Assembly (NCBI RefSeq): GCF_000237925.1
Contig: NC_031496.1
Coordinates: 8,223,711 to 8,287,710, forward strand
Direction of reading: 5' to 3'
DNA length: 64,000 nucleotides
Source of the DNA: Schistosoma mansoni
Lineage: Eukaryota; Platyhelminthes; Trematoda; Strigeidida; Schistosomatidae
In this document: piece after piece, positions 1 to 11,801 of the stretch
How positions within the stretch are numbered: the first letter of the stretch is position 1
How the letters are laid out: each line of letters begins with the position of its first letter
Translations under genes and position numbers: made by a program
The notes under the pieces: generated by a model
What the model was told of the DNA's origin: nothing
Database searches by the model: none
Seen by the model: the letters and a program-made list of their open reading frames with translations, nothing else

Positions 1-82
1 GTTGAAAGCGTGAGTCAATTGAAGCTAGACCGCCATGGAAAATCTGGAAGCACTGGACGGCCGTTTCGTCCTATTATGGGAT
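1..82 (-). repeat. tRNA-type SINE, 3' fragment
   Basis: This is the 3' tail of the window's commonest SINE in reverse orientation. It carries the GTTGAAA and AGTCAATTGAAGCTAGAC tail and ends at the ribozyme region. It abuts a plus-strand copy head to head, so 1-82 and about 175-258 form an inverted repeat. Confidence 0.85.
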
Positions 83-262
83 TCCTCTATCGGTTAAGGG
101 CTCTGGCTCGAGACTGGTAGGTCCTGGGTTCGAATCTCGTGATTGCGGGATCGTGGATGCGCACTGCTGAGGAGTCCCATAATAGGATGAAACGGCCGTT
201 CAGTGCTTCCGGGTTTTCGATGGTTGTCTAGCTTCAATTGACTCACGCTTTCAACTATAATA
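83..262 (+). repeat. tRNA-derived SINE with hammerhead motif
   Basis: Plus-strand SINE. It has a tRNA-like head with a B box (GGTTCGAATCTC at 127-138), then a hammerhead ribozyme module, then the tail that ends AATTGACTCA...TTTCAACTAT. The A-box region is truncated at the junction with the inverted fragment at 1-82. The family is the schistosome tRNA-like retroposon type related to Sm-alpha. Confidence 0.85.
161..206 (+). ncRNA. hammerhead ribozyme motif (SINE-borne, weakened)
   Basis: Stem I is GCACTG/CAGTGC and the core CTGAGGA fits CUGANGA. Stem II closes with a G-U instead of a G-C pair, GAAA is present, and the cleavage triplet is GUU rather than the better GUC. The fold is intact but probably slow. 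Confidence 0.6.
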
Positions 263-964
263 TATTTCCGCCTACATTCAATTCGCATTATCGAACAACA
301 ATTGTTCCATCCCGGAGGTGGTATTTTTCACACTGATGATATGCGTAAACTCCATTTGTTATGAGGGTCATTAAGAATGAAAGGATCTATCTCAAAAATG
401 GTCACTGGTGAGAACATAATTAGTATCATCGGGATAAGATGTTTTCTATGGATCCTCAATTCAAAGTTATTCCTCTTCACTGAACAGACATCATATCAAG
501 AACCGTTGAAAACTAAGGATAACCAAACAATGGTTTCGTCTTATCAGGATCATTTGTCCACAAAACGCAATAGTCCAAAAGTAGACTCTTATGAATCCCA
601 CTACAGTGGTCATGCGGACATAAAAGCTTCAACTGTGTTGTAAGTCTTTTTTGTCCTTGATTTCAAATTCTCTAGCCAACATCCAGGAAAAAGTTTACCA
701 CCAAATACTTCTGAATTGAAAAACTATACCACTGGCGAATGATTTAGGTCTTAAAAAGACTTCAGGTAATAGATAACGTCTAACATCACGTTCTACTACA
801 AAATGATGAATAATGTCCGTCACGTAGGTTGCGAACATATGGAAGCAATTAATTTTCTCAATACATCATGAATTGCAAATCATAATAACAAGCAATAAAC
901 CAAAGTGAAAAATATCCTACACAACATATATTTATCTAGCTTGTTCAAATTAAAATGTTCTTAC
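263..964. other. no gene recognised
   Basis: AT-rich sequence downstream of the last recognisable NPHP4 exon on the minus strand, presumably intron. A plus-strand frame of 88 codons at 377-643 has no family resemblance or splice context that I can recognise. Confidence 0.4.
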
Positions 965-1059
965 CTTCCTGAAAACTGATGTCCCGTTTCGGGAATGAAA
1001 TAATCTGGTACGGGCATCCTTGCTACAAGGGCAGGATCTTCAACAACAGCGTTTTCACT
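965..1059 (-). CDS. probable sixth exon of the NPHP4 homologue
   Basis: On the minus strand a T-rich acceptor ending TTTTTTAAG precedes 95 nt that are open in phase 0 and end at a strong donor, GTAAGA. The peptide includes PVPDYFIPETGHQF. The phase matches the end of the exon at 2598-2852 and the strand is the same, so it is the likely next exon of the NPHP4 homologue. I could not align this peptide confidently to vertebrate NPHP4, which diverges in this region. Exons may be missing between the two, and the gene continues beyond the left edge. Confidence 0.45.
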
Positions 1060-1299
1060 CTTAAAAAACCAAAAAGATAAATGTCATAACTAGCCCCATC
1101 GATTTCATTAAGTATTGTTTGATAAACTAAAACAAAGCACATCATAATACACTTTTAAATAATGATAAACCGCTTCTTCCTGATCTATGTAAAACGCTAC
1201 ATATTGAATGCAAAATAGTTTCATTCCTATCAGAAGAGGTTTAGTGGAGATTTTAGTAATTATGTAGTTTAATTCTTGAGACAGTTGCCCAATTTCGTG

Positions 1300-1522
1300 G
1301 ATTGGTTGGATTAAAATATTAACACCATTGGATGCCGGCTCAGTGGTCTAGAGGTTAAGCGTTCTCCCACAAGACCGCTAGGTCCTGGATTAGAATCTCG
1401 CGGGGTGGGGTCGTGGGTGCGCACTGCTGAGAAGTCTCCCGCTAGGACTAAACGGCTGTCCAGTACTTCCAGGTTTTCCATGGCGGTCTTGCTTCAATCG
1501 ACTCATGAATTCAACTATAAAA
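1300..1522 (+). repeat. tRNA-derived SINE, degenerate
   Basis: It has the family head (AACACCATTGGATGCCGG, A box TGGTCTAGAGGTT) and tail. The ribozyme core is broken twice: CTGAGAA has lost G8, and GAAA reads TAAA. It lies inside the presumed NPHP4 intron. Confidence 0.85.
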
Positions 1523-2597
1523 TTTCATTCCCCGTAATAGCTAATAGAAAATCTAACTTTCAAATTGGAAATCAGTAATGTAGGCTTAAAGATATGGAAT
1601 ATACAATTTCCCTTCGCAATATACCTTGCATTTTACGCTTTAGATATTCTTATTCAATACTTTTAATCACTGACAAAGTCCCTACATACATTGGTTGTTG
1701 GTACCTGTGATAGTTTAGGACTAAATTACGTGTTTTTCAATCCCAGATTGATAGGAAGGAGGGGTCGTTTGGCAGTAAATGGGACTGTTTCTTGAAAGGC
1801 CATTGTTAGTTTTCATGACGTCGATCTTGCAAATAACTTATTAGGAGAAATACGTCTCGTGAACATGTATAGACACATGTTAGTTTAGAATATATTTTCT
1901 GCAAAATGTGAACTGGTGTCAGAGTTCTAATCTCAGGAAATAATTGTCACAGAACAACTGATATCAACCTTCAATAATCTCATTGACTCAACTCGGATAA
2001 GATTCTGATTTTAATTCCAACACAACTTCCGAAAAATGACAAAGCTGAGGTTATAGTGATAGCAGTATAGATCTATGTTACAATGAAGAGGCTTTGAGTT
2101 AACATATCTTCCCCACTCACACCCTTGATACTAAACAGTCGGTCTGTGAATTCATTTAACTTGGGAAATAGCCATCTCCAAGGAACCATAATAACAATTC
2201 GCAGTTTTTTAAAGTATAATGTAAGTACAAAGCAGACTAACTACTTTTACACACTTTCAGAAAATGTCATGAGGTCTTTCAGCAGGTTTTATTCATCATT
2301 ATTTAATCTGAAAACCACTCAGTTTGTTGAAAAATACAAACTAGATGAAAGTATACCAGTGACAACCAGGCACTTTAAAATCAACGACAGCATTTTTATG
2401 ATAAGGGTAACACTTTAATGTAAACTCAAGATGAACAACCACGAATACCTAGAAAATAAACTTAAGTTGTTAAAATACTTTCAACACAGCACTTTTACCA
2501 TCGCTTTTGGTATTCCAGCAGATATTGTGCAATTCAAAGTTAATTCCATTGTTGAACGAACATTATTCGTGAAACACAAACCTCCATCTGGACATAC

Positions 2598-5500
2598 TGT
2601 TCTCAGTAGGTATTTCTCATAATCATCAGCATCTGAAATCTGTATCTTATTTGTATTGATAGATAATGATGGTGACGATGAAAGGCCAATATTTGAATCA
2701 TTTGCTATACTTGGTCGTACACTACCTTGAAGTGGTAAATTTAAATTTACTGAGTTATTCCCGGCATTATTCAATATTCCTATGTTATCTTGAAGTGGAT
2801 ATATCGCCCATCTTACTGTACAATGAAATGTTTTTGGTGTCGGTGAATTTATCTAAATGTAAAGCAAAAAGAAGGGAAATCATGTTTCAAGTTCATTCAA
2901 AATACTAGTCAGTAGTTCGACAATCAACACAAAGTTTCTGAAAACGTCATTTGAATTTCTGCCACGCAGATTTACTAAAATTTTTGAGATTGCATAATTT
3001 CATTTGTTTTATTTATTTATAGAGCTTGAAATACACCACGAATTTACGACATAAACATTTATCATTAACCAAGACCGTCCTACTACACACAACATATGAA
3101 CACTAGACATTTTTCACAAATCACAGCAACTTATAAAACACTCAAACTAAGGTAGACAATATCCTTATACAAATGTGTAAACAAAACTTTATTCATAAAG
3201 TTATTAGTATTCATAGGTAAATATAACTGAAAGCCTGACAGATTTCCAAGTACTTCCAATTTGAACAACACAATTCAGTCAGTTAATCTGAAACAATTAT
3301 GAACAGTCTAGTCAGCACATGAAACTAGTCAATAAGAACATATTCAAGATGATCTACTAGCAATTAAGTTGCAACTAAACAAGCCAATTAGTAACACATC
3401 ATTTACTGGAAATAATCAATGGCTTTCCCAACCAGAAGTTAAAATATCATGAATAAGTAGGAATATACCTTGAAGTTCAGACTATTTGGTACAATGGAAA
3501 AAATACAACTGTCAATCAGGAACAAAATCCTAGGGAATTCCGTTTTCAAATGCTGACCCTCTTTAGCTTCATTCAACATAACAGAGTAATGTATCTTAAG
3601 TTGTAAACAATCTTTTATAACCTTTGATAAACATTTTTCAGCTGAATACTTGAACTCAAATAGTATATTTGTGTGGTTCTATTAAAATTACTTCCTCTTT
3701 TGACACGATTCTCATGTGGTAGAGCTGAAAATACATACATTTCGGATCTCATGTTTATTTGGAAAAAAGATTACTTATCTAAGTAATTTGGATAATTGCA
3801 AGGCTCATAAGTTGATTTTTGGATCAACAAAACTGGTGGTATTTTTCGCGTAGCAATCCTTTTGTGAATAAATAAACCAGCTTCTAGAATGTTAGTTGTA
3901 GTTTCAAGTACAATTCACCAACACAGATGCAAGCATCCGTGTGGTATCTTCAGTTATGAAAATGCTGTGAAAACACTCCTTCAGTAGCTATGATTAGTAG
4001 AGCATTAGAGTAAAAGAAGGCAATAGTATGTCTCAGGCAAAATCCACAGAATTCACCGTCTTGAGTTTTTGATCAAGCCGAGATTATTTTACTCTTCTGT
4101 CAATTCACTTTGATGTTATGGTTCCTGTTTTTGTAGAGAACAGCAAGCAGCGATGATTGATGAATGTCAGCTTCTTTTAACTTGACAATATGGTAAAAGG
4201 ATAGAAGTTGATTTTACACTGTTGATTTGAAACCCTACAAAATCTTCAACAAACGGAGGATTTATTTCTCTATTTAATTAATTAAAAAGAGCAATAGGCA
4301 GATAAATTCTTCAATATTTACCACAGAAAGCTAGGGTAATCTTTCGCACAATTACTGATACTTTCATTTCAAGAATACTGTATCACACTATATATATATA
4401 TATATATATTAATTTAGTACATAGTTTTGGTGTGAAATATTTTTTAAACTGTTGCTATAAATCAAAAGTTATTGTCATGTTAATTGTGAACAGAATAAAG
4501 CAATGGATGACCTTGACGAAGTATTTATCGCTTTCTATAATGCTCAATAATTTACTTCAACGCCCTATGAAGATTTCTTTTGAAACATGAACAGTAGTTG
4601 CCTAACTTTGACAAATTATATCGTCGACGGTTCCGATTTTACATTAGCCTTCAACTACTTGGACAACTATAAGTCAAATATAGAACCAAACAATGCAAAC
4701 TTAATTTAATAATGGATCAGATACCCCTTTTACGGTAGTATTTTACAATAAAGTTATGTAAAATTAGATAAGATGTAAAATTAAACACTTTAAGTGGTTT
4801 CGTCACAGTAGGAAGTTGAGAATACAAAAGAACACAATTGTAAACTACGCAGTTTTAAATCAAATTCAGTATCTGTTGATGAATCAACTACAATTCATTT
4901 TAGGCAGTAATGTACTGAGCAGTTTACTAAAATAGATCCAGTACAACTTTTCTTAGCTCTATTTCAAGAAAATTATCCCGTTTGTATTTTTGCGAAATAA
5001 TACCATGTATTTTGATAACGCCGCGTTATTCAACAGATGGTTTTCATAGGATGATAAGTACTTTATACGATTTGTACATTTTAAATTTCTTCATGATAGC
5101 CATAAATATCAGACTATCGTTCCAAGAGCTGTATACTTTGTATTGAAGTTTGTCACTGTGATCACCAAACTACTCTCAGTTTTTCACTGAATTTGCATCA
5201 GTGTTGTTTAAAAGCAATAGGTTTGTTAACAATTTGTTATCACAACACGTGCATTCAAATGAAATATACTGGTAGGTTTTTATACATTATTAGTTCATAG
5301 AATTGGAGAACAGATAGTAAAAAAGTTGAATACCTACATAAACCTATGTATAAACCATAATCACCTTAATGAAATAAGCAAGTAATCACTGCTGCAGTAA
5401 TATTCTCGCTAGTTTTCGAGCTACTGAGCTTCAACTGCATTTCACACAACATAACGTTGCCATATTAAAGTAATGAAATCAATTATCTCACTGACATGTG

Positions 5501-7443
5501 TTTTACGACGCTACTGAGGGCATTACGTTTGACCGATGGCGCATATTTTCGTGATGATATCATTCTGAGTGTTCGTACTGTCTAATATGACTATGAAATA
5601 TGTATGTTATGTTATTTACCAAGAACACAACTAAAATAGTTTACCTCGGATAAAATATATTCCAGGACAAACACAACTGCGCATCCAGGGTTCTGCGGTA
5701 CAAGCAACTCTGCATCATTGCGTGCTATGAGGTATTCTTTCGACGATGACTCAGAACTAACATTGGAAGACGAGATCCTTACTGTTTTACCGACCAAAGT
5801 TGCTGATGATTTTCTCCCTGAAGACGATTCCCTCTCCGACTCAATGACTTTGTCCAAGTAAATCACTGGCTCAGGTTGAACCACAGTAAAACGGTTGTGT
5901 AAGAAAGTCTGGAAAGTTTAAAACGACAACGATAAATACTGTTAAGAATCCTGATGTTTATTGGTAAATACCAGCATCATCTTGGCTTTTTGTTATTAGT
6001 AAAATAAAAACCCAATACTGATTCATTTCAGCAGCAAATCTAAACTGTCTAAAAGCAAGGCGGACCCTGATATCGTGCACGGACGTTTGAATTAGTTTTC
6101 CCAATTCATCTTTTGTGTTTCAGAGATATCCGGTTTATATTTCTAGATAGATGAATTCGGAGCCATGTCACAAACTTTGTCTGTAGTTAGCCATTGCAAA
6201 AACGTCTTTACCGTTATGTTTATTTGTTTCATTGACTAATTATCTCACAATGGAATGAACACAGTGCTGAATGTTCATAAACGTATAATTGGTCAACTTC
6301 CAACCTAAATATATTTTACTAATAAACCTGATACAATTGAAATGTTACTTAAAAATGGCATAAATGAACTGAACTCCAAATTTGAGAAAAGCAATTTATG
6401 TCACAGTTGAATTTCTAGTGTGTTTGTTTCTTACAGATAATGAGAAAGATTTAACGGTCAAAATAATAGCAACAATGATAACAACCTTTACTCTTCTCTC
6501 GTAAACCTGCAGTCTGACTGGTGAAGATATTCCATGTTGATTAGAAGTAACAGCTAAGTCATCTGAAACAGTCGAGCACAAATAACTTTCAAAATCTGCT
6601 ATCTGGGAAGAATTACTAGTAATTGATATATCTTTGACGAAAATTTTTACAAAACTCCCAACATCCAAGGTATCCAAATCTTTATTTGTATTTAGTCCAG
6701 GGATGCAACTCAGCGTGGAAACAAATCTGTTTACCGGGATCAAGTATGAATAGTTCTCTAGTTCTTTGAGTAAATCCAATGAATAATAAATACAGTGATT
6801 CTCGTTAGTCGCCAGAAATGTATTGTAAGCTGTAAAAGCGCTATATATGATTAGGAAAACTTAAGCTACCTTCGGAGGGAAGGCACAATAAACGACATGA
6901 TCCTTTTAAGAAAGGCGAACTACACGAAGATGATTTGGATGGGCTACGTATAACTTCATTAATTTTGACTGAACACCATCCGATTTCCGACTTATCAGTT
7001 GACTTCGAAGAGTTGCATTTTGTTAGCACAAACACGAACAATGTTGACTTTAGTACCCCCGATGAGCGAAAATAAAGCGTCTCGAAATAAAATTCAACTT
7101 GAGGCAAACTGTCTACCTGTCTCAAGAGAAATCTCACACATCCATTCTTCTTGTCTTCTTTCTCCAGCTTTCCAAAGTCCCATATGTTACTTAACACCGT
7201 TTTGCTGGAGTTGTCGAAGGCGAAAACAAACAAATTGTATTCTATATCACACGTATCCTGAAAACAGTTATTCGAGATTTGTCTATTTTAAAGTTAGCAA
7301 ACATTCTCTGTGAAATAACATTCAAGGTGCTTAATTTCTAGTCGTAGATTTTCGCCGCAATTTTGTTCACACTTATTCGTCAAGTTCGGTAAGTGGAAAG
7401 GAACCCATGACGTTGTCATCCTGTTACTGTGGACGCTGGACAT
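2598..7443 (-). CDS. NPHP4: nephrocystin-4 (NPHP4) homologue, N-terminal exons
   Basis: Minus-strand exons with matching phases: 7443-7303 (ATG start), 7257-6870, 6829-6435, 5908-5645 and 2852-2598, giving 481 codons. Landmarks shared in order with NPHP4 are an EYNLFVFAFDN block, FYFETLYFRSS, a SLDLLKEL...IPGL stretch, YERRVKV, NPGCAVVFVLEYILSE and FHCTVRWAIYPL...LPLQGSVRP. NPHP4 is a scaffold of the ciliary transition zone that acts with NPHP1 and RPGRIP1L; in flukes it would serve flame cells, sperm or ciliated larvae. Splice donors include GTAGCT, GTAAGA, GTAAAC and GTATGT. The introns are 45, 40, 526 and 2,792 nt, the 5'-short pattern typical of schistosome genes. The first donor (GTTTGC) is weak, so exon 1 is the least certain. 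The C-terminal two thirds lie outside the window apart from the probable exon at 965-1059. Confidence 0.85.
2853..5644 (-). other. NPHP4 intron 4 (2,792 nt)
   Basis: Between a phase-0 donor (GTAAAC) and a phase-0 acceptor (TTTACATTTAG). It is AT-rich. I see no transposon remnant or second gene in it, only an AT microsatellite at 4388-4410. Confidence 0.7.
4388..4410. repeat. (TA)n microsatellite
   Basis: About eleven TA units in NPHP4 intron 4. Confidence 0.95.
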
Positions 7444-7689
7444 TTGAAAAGGCACAACACCTTCAGCGTCATCCGATATCCAATATATCCGAAATCCTTG
7501 AAACGAGCTTATATAAACTGCATAATTTCTTTGAGCTCACTTTTTGTTGTCTAGGTACGATATAAATGATTTGGAGGCGTTTAATTGGTGGTAGTCCAGC
7601 CACTTGACCGTACCAATTCTGATCAGTTTTGAAAGAAGAGGAAACTAACTGGACTGTACTAGTTCTTTCAATAGTTATCTCTTAATTAT

Positions 7690-9020
7690 CTCTCACTTAA
7701 CACGCACGGCAGTGAGCAGTAGTTTCCAAGTCTTGACTCACGATGACTCCTGAGTCAATGTATGACTGGACAACGGGAGACTCACTGTCGTTCATCATTA
7801 ATGTATCTGTACCTTGGTGACCAATATGCACCATAATGCACTTGGAAGCATTTTTCGACAACCACCAAGTTCTAGAACATTCAGACAATTTCCTCAGGTC
7901 AACTGTAAGCCCTTAACTGTCATCCTTACTTACTATTGCTTACTACATATTGACATCGTCAGTGAATAGCAAAACTGATGAGACTAGACAAATGATTTAC
8001 CTGCAGGCCGAGAAACACTGGCCCCAGAGCTGTATCATGTGGCATTCCACTAAGCACAGTTTTCCAGCCAGACTTACTCCTTACTGACGCTCAACTAGGA
8101 CGTCCATTGCTTTCGTCAATAAATTTTCTCCAATATCGAGAAAGCTTAACTTAGACAACAGCCGGTTGGGACGAACTTCATCAAAAGTCAATGTAGGCTT
8201 CATCTATGGGTAACTTCCGACCTTAGAAAGCGCACCAACTTTCACAGGTTACTAATAAGTTAGTGAGACGTGAATACCAGTTCTTAAACCATGCTGCTTT
8301 TCAGAAAGAATCCGATTTTCGTCGAGATACTGAAACAACTCCTTCCAACTAATCTTTTCCAAAATTTTAACGACCACTCTGTGTAGGCTGTCGAGTATAT
8401 GTCCTGTGCCTTTTATGAAGATGGGATTAACTGTAGCATTCTTCCAGTTTTTGATGTTCTACCCTGATTTAGGGATAGATTAAAACCTATTCTAAGGGAT
8501 TCACAACAAAATTTGCTAATTTCTTTAATAACCTATGATGAATGTCATTTTGTCTCATGGGTTAGCCAACATCAAGCTCGTTTAGCCGGCCGGAATCATC
8601 GGGTTCTTTGATGGTCACAGTGTCCATAACGCGTATGCTACGGTTTGTATCAACTAAATAGGGTAACATCTCTACTTTGTATACACTACTAAAGCAGTTC
8701 GAGAATATCTGAGATGTACTGCGGTCGTCCTCCACCGAAAATGTAGTGCTATGTTTCCTCACAATGCTCGAAAGTTTTCTCCTCTTTTGATTCATGTTCC
8801 AGTATCAGAGTTCGGGATATTCTATGAGCTCCTTAAAAAAATTTTAGGTACAACCTGTAACACTTGCAGAGGGTCGAGGAACAAATATTTCAGGCTTTCC
8901 GAAATCGAAGTTTTGTCTCATCAGTATACAACAACTTAAAACTCTCCCATATTCTTTTTCTCTTACGGACAAGGGTGCGAATATCTTTATCGAACAACGG
9001 TTTTTCGAAACTTCTATCAC
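7690..9020 (-). pseudogene. CR1-like LINE reverse transcriptase, decayed
   Basis: Minus-strand fragments in the order of a CR1-type ORF2. They are a basic pre-RT stretch (KPLFDKDIRTLVRKRKRIWE, about 9030-8970), FSNCFSSVYKVE (8710-8670), an EKISWKELFQYLDENRILS...QHG block (about 8370-8290), and a late palm/thumb block with NASKCIMVHIG followed by VIVSQDLE (7888-7697). Frames are broken many times, so it is dead. It lies just upstream of the NPHP4 start. Part of it (8447-8813) recurs inverted at 25325-25691. Confidence 0.7.
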
Positions 9021-9369
9021 ACATGATTGGTGTGTCAACAATGTATTTACGGTAACTATGTAGCTTATTTGGGTTGCCTCCCAACGATCTACCTTCCAGT
9101 TTTGCCAGAAGAATATTCGTGAGTATCGGTCTTAGGGGTGGTTCCATTACCGCTTCATTTACTTATCTATAATGTTCGTTGTTGAACATAAAGTACGCTT
9201 TCATATTGCATTCCATCAGAGGCTCCGCTATATTTCCTGTCGATATCAATATCTCTGTTATCTTTTCCAGCAGTTGTTTACATATGTTGCGGGCGGTTTC
9301 TGTCAGTGAGATGTTAGTGAACAGAGATATTTTGTCTATTGATAGAGTATTTTTGCCATTCATATTCAT
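9021..9369 (-). pseudogene. Penelope-like element reverse transcriptase fragment
   Basis: The minus-strand peptide has SLFTNISLTET followed by YFMFNNEHY. In another frame it continues with PPLRPILTNILLAKLE and YRKYIVDT, the order seen in Penelope-like RTs (SLFTNIP, FNN..Y.Q, GSPLSP.LA, RYVDD). It is frameshifted and joined directly to the CR1-like fragment, so the junction near 9020 is a nested insertion or recombination point. Confidence 0.65.
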
Positions 9370-11248
9370 ATTTTATACTGTATACATGAATTAAAATACG
9401 TTGTTAACGCTGTACTTATGGGTTGTTAGCTCTGCGTTTAGACCAAATACTATGATTTCCGTCATTACAAGAACTAGTGTTATTAGCATGAAAACATAAA
9501 AGCACGGATCTGATGTTGCATAGGTGAAACAATTAAAGCGTTTGTGCTAGTCGTCTCAACATCTCAAGTTCATTTATTTACTCATAATATTACAGTTTGA
9601 TACTTGAAAGTTAACGGTCAGTATGCAATGTAAGAGTTTGTGGTCTGGGGTTAGAATTTCGATGTGAGTGTGAGTGTGCACCGATTTCTTGGTCATTATG
9701 TATTTTGCTCTTTGTGATAGCACCAGAGAACAGGAGAGCAGTCTTGGTGATCTAATATGAGTATTAATTTGACTTCCGAGTCTATCTGTCAGTCATCAAC
9801 GCCCCTCAGGTAACGAGTGCTACTATGTCAGCGAGAGAGCAGTCAAGAATAACACCAAATGACTATGAGCTCTGAATGTACTTTCTGATCTCCATCAAAT
9901 AACGGCTGGAAAGTAACCGCGAACATACTGCTCAAATTTACAAGTCATTCATACTATAATACAAAAGTTTTGATTGCCCTATATCTGACTGCGATTTGGA
10001 TAGACGTATGTTTCCACCTCAATTCATTTCTACTCTCTCGACGGTTGCAAACTCGTACAATTGTTAACTTTACCAACGTTGTGTGAGTATCACGTCAGTC
10101 TCACCATTTTGTGGTCCACTGATCTTACTTCAATCCGCACGATTAAACGAACGAGCGATGAATCCGAATCTTTTATTTATTCTCCTATACTACAGACAGA
10201 CGCTGTTTGACCATCGGCCTTAGGAAGGAGCGAATCGCGGCCTGAGTGGGATTAATGTTTACGTAAAGATCGTTTACTTAAACGGACACTGAAATTGAAA
10301 GCGGTATAGAGAAGCTAAGTGTCAATTCTTTTTGATCAAGCGTGACACACTGTTTTTAGCCAACAAAACTAGGTTAAAATCAAGTGATGATTATGGTGAG
10401 CTACGCACACATGCGCTCAAAAAGCAGTCAATGCTAAAGCCTAATAAGCGGAAAACTACAGAATGTGTTTGAAAAAGAAAGCTTAAGTTACTTGTGTGCT
10501 CATGTTCAAGCTCAAGAACTGGAGCGATGGTTTAGCTTATGATCTTATGTACAGTCAACACGATCAATTCTGTTGTTATATTCAACTCATGGTTGCAGGG
10601 GGTGTTATATATTATATTAATCGTTCATAACATCATCCAGAAAGATTTCTCGCAGTCATTATATGGGATATGAGATCAACTTAATTAATTTTGGATTTCA
10701 AACAGCAACTTGACATCCACTTCCGTATGCCGATTGGTTTACCCTAAAAATGTACGGCAACCAAAATTTCTTTCACTAGAATAAAACTCCATTCCAAGTA
10801 GAGCAATAAGAACAAAACCATTGCTAAGCTAAATTCATATTTAATTTTAAAGCAAATGAAAAGTTGTTTCGAAAACTCGACACTCGCTGATCTAAATGTC
10901 TCTTCCGTTCATTTCATTGGGATCAACTCTGAAACAACAAGACAAAATTGTGTTAAATAAGTTCGACAATAAGAAGGGAAGGGCGAATTGAAAAGCATTG
11001 TGGTTAGCCAACTACAATCCTTTTTCGCAATTCGTAGAAACGAAAGCTAACACATGTGTTGAGAGCATTCAGTCCCTGATGATCAAGAAGATCAACCATT
11101 GTGCACACTGTAACGCTCGTGAAACACTAAAGTATATGTTCAGTATTTAAGAAGTTAATTAACAATACCGTGGAAAGTTCGTCCATCTTCACTCACCTGA
11201 TGAAGTGTTGAAAGTTATGGTGACATGTCAACACTTTTATTTCAGCAA
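9370..11248. other. no gene recognised
   Basis: AT-rich spacer between the retroelement cluster and the left arm of the large inverted repeat. I see no convincing exon or repeat in it. Confidence 0.5.
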
Positions 11249-11801
11249 TATTTTATCATGTAAGTTAAACTAATGTCAGAGTTATATAATGATTATCTTT
11301 TCACATGAGGCGCCATATAAAACAAAGTGTTCAATCATCATCGGTTAAAACAATAAGTCTAAAACGGTCATCTCCCAAGTGGTTATGCCCTGTTCAAGTT
11401 AGAGATAACGCACAGAACGAGATGATTTTCTAAATTAAATCAGTTGTATTAAGCAGCAGAATCGATATAATGTGTTCTGATCATTCGAATGCAATATTTC
11501 GTTGGTTTTCCTATATTACTAATGACGAACTCAATGTTTCCGAGTACACTTGTGAAGTGTTGAATGCTATTTCCAGATCAGAATGATATTTTGAGGATGT
11601 TTTGTTCCCATGGGCTGCTGGTTTACTTCTGAGACCTTTATTGCCTCTTCCGGCATCATCGTTGGCTCGCGCTCCAACACGGAGTGAGTTACTAAAACTC
11701 CTTTACGATTAACAAAAAGTCTGTCCTCTTGACCTATGATTTGATAAGTCACGCTCAATAATTACGTCCACGCAACTATGAGAGCGCTTTTGTCCCTTGA
11801 T

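Noticed and set aside
94-288. Open frames in SINE copies (also 40450-40726, 51315-51620, 61809-62003, 62766-63035)
   Set aside because: They are translations of a tRNA-derived, non-coding retroposon. The similar peptides only reflect the repeat.
2125-2908. Plus-strand open frames overlapping the NPHP4 exon at 2598-2852 and its flanks
   Set aside because: They are on the opposite strand to a well-supported exon or begin at non-ATG codons, and read as shadows.
11207-11224. CTGATGAAGTGTTGAAAG, hammerhead-like
   Set aside because: There is no G-C closing pair in stem II, no matching stem I, and no recurrence as part of an element.
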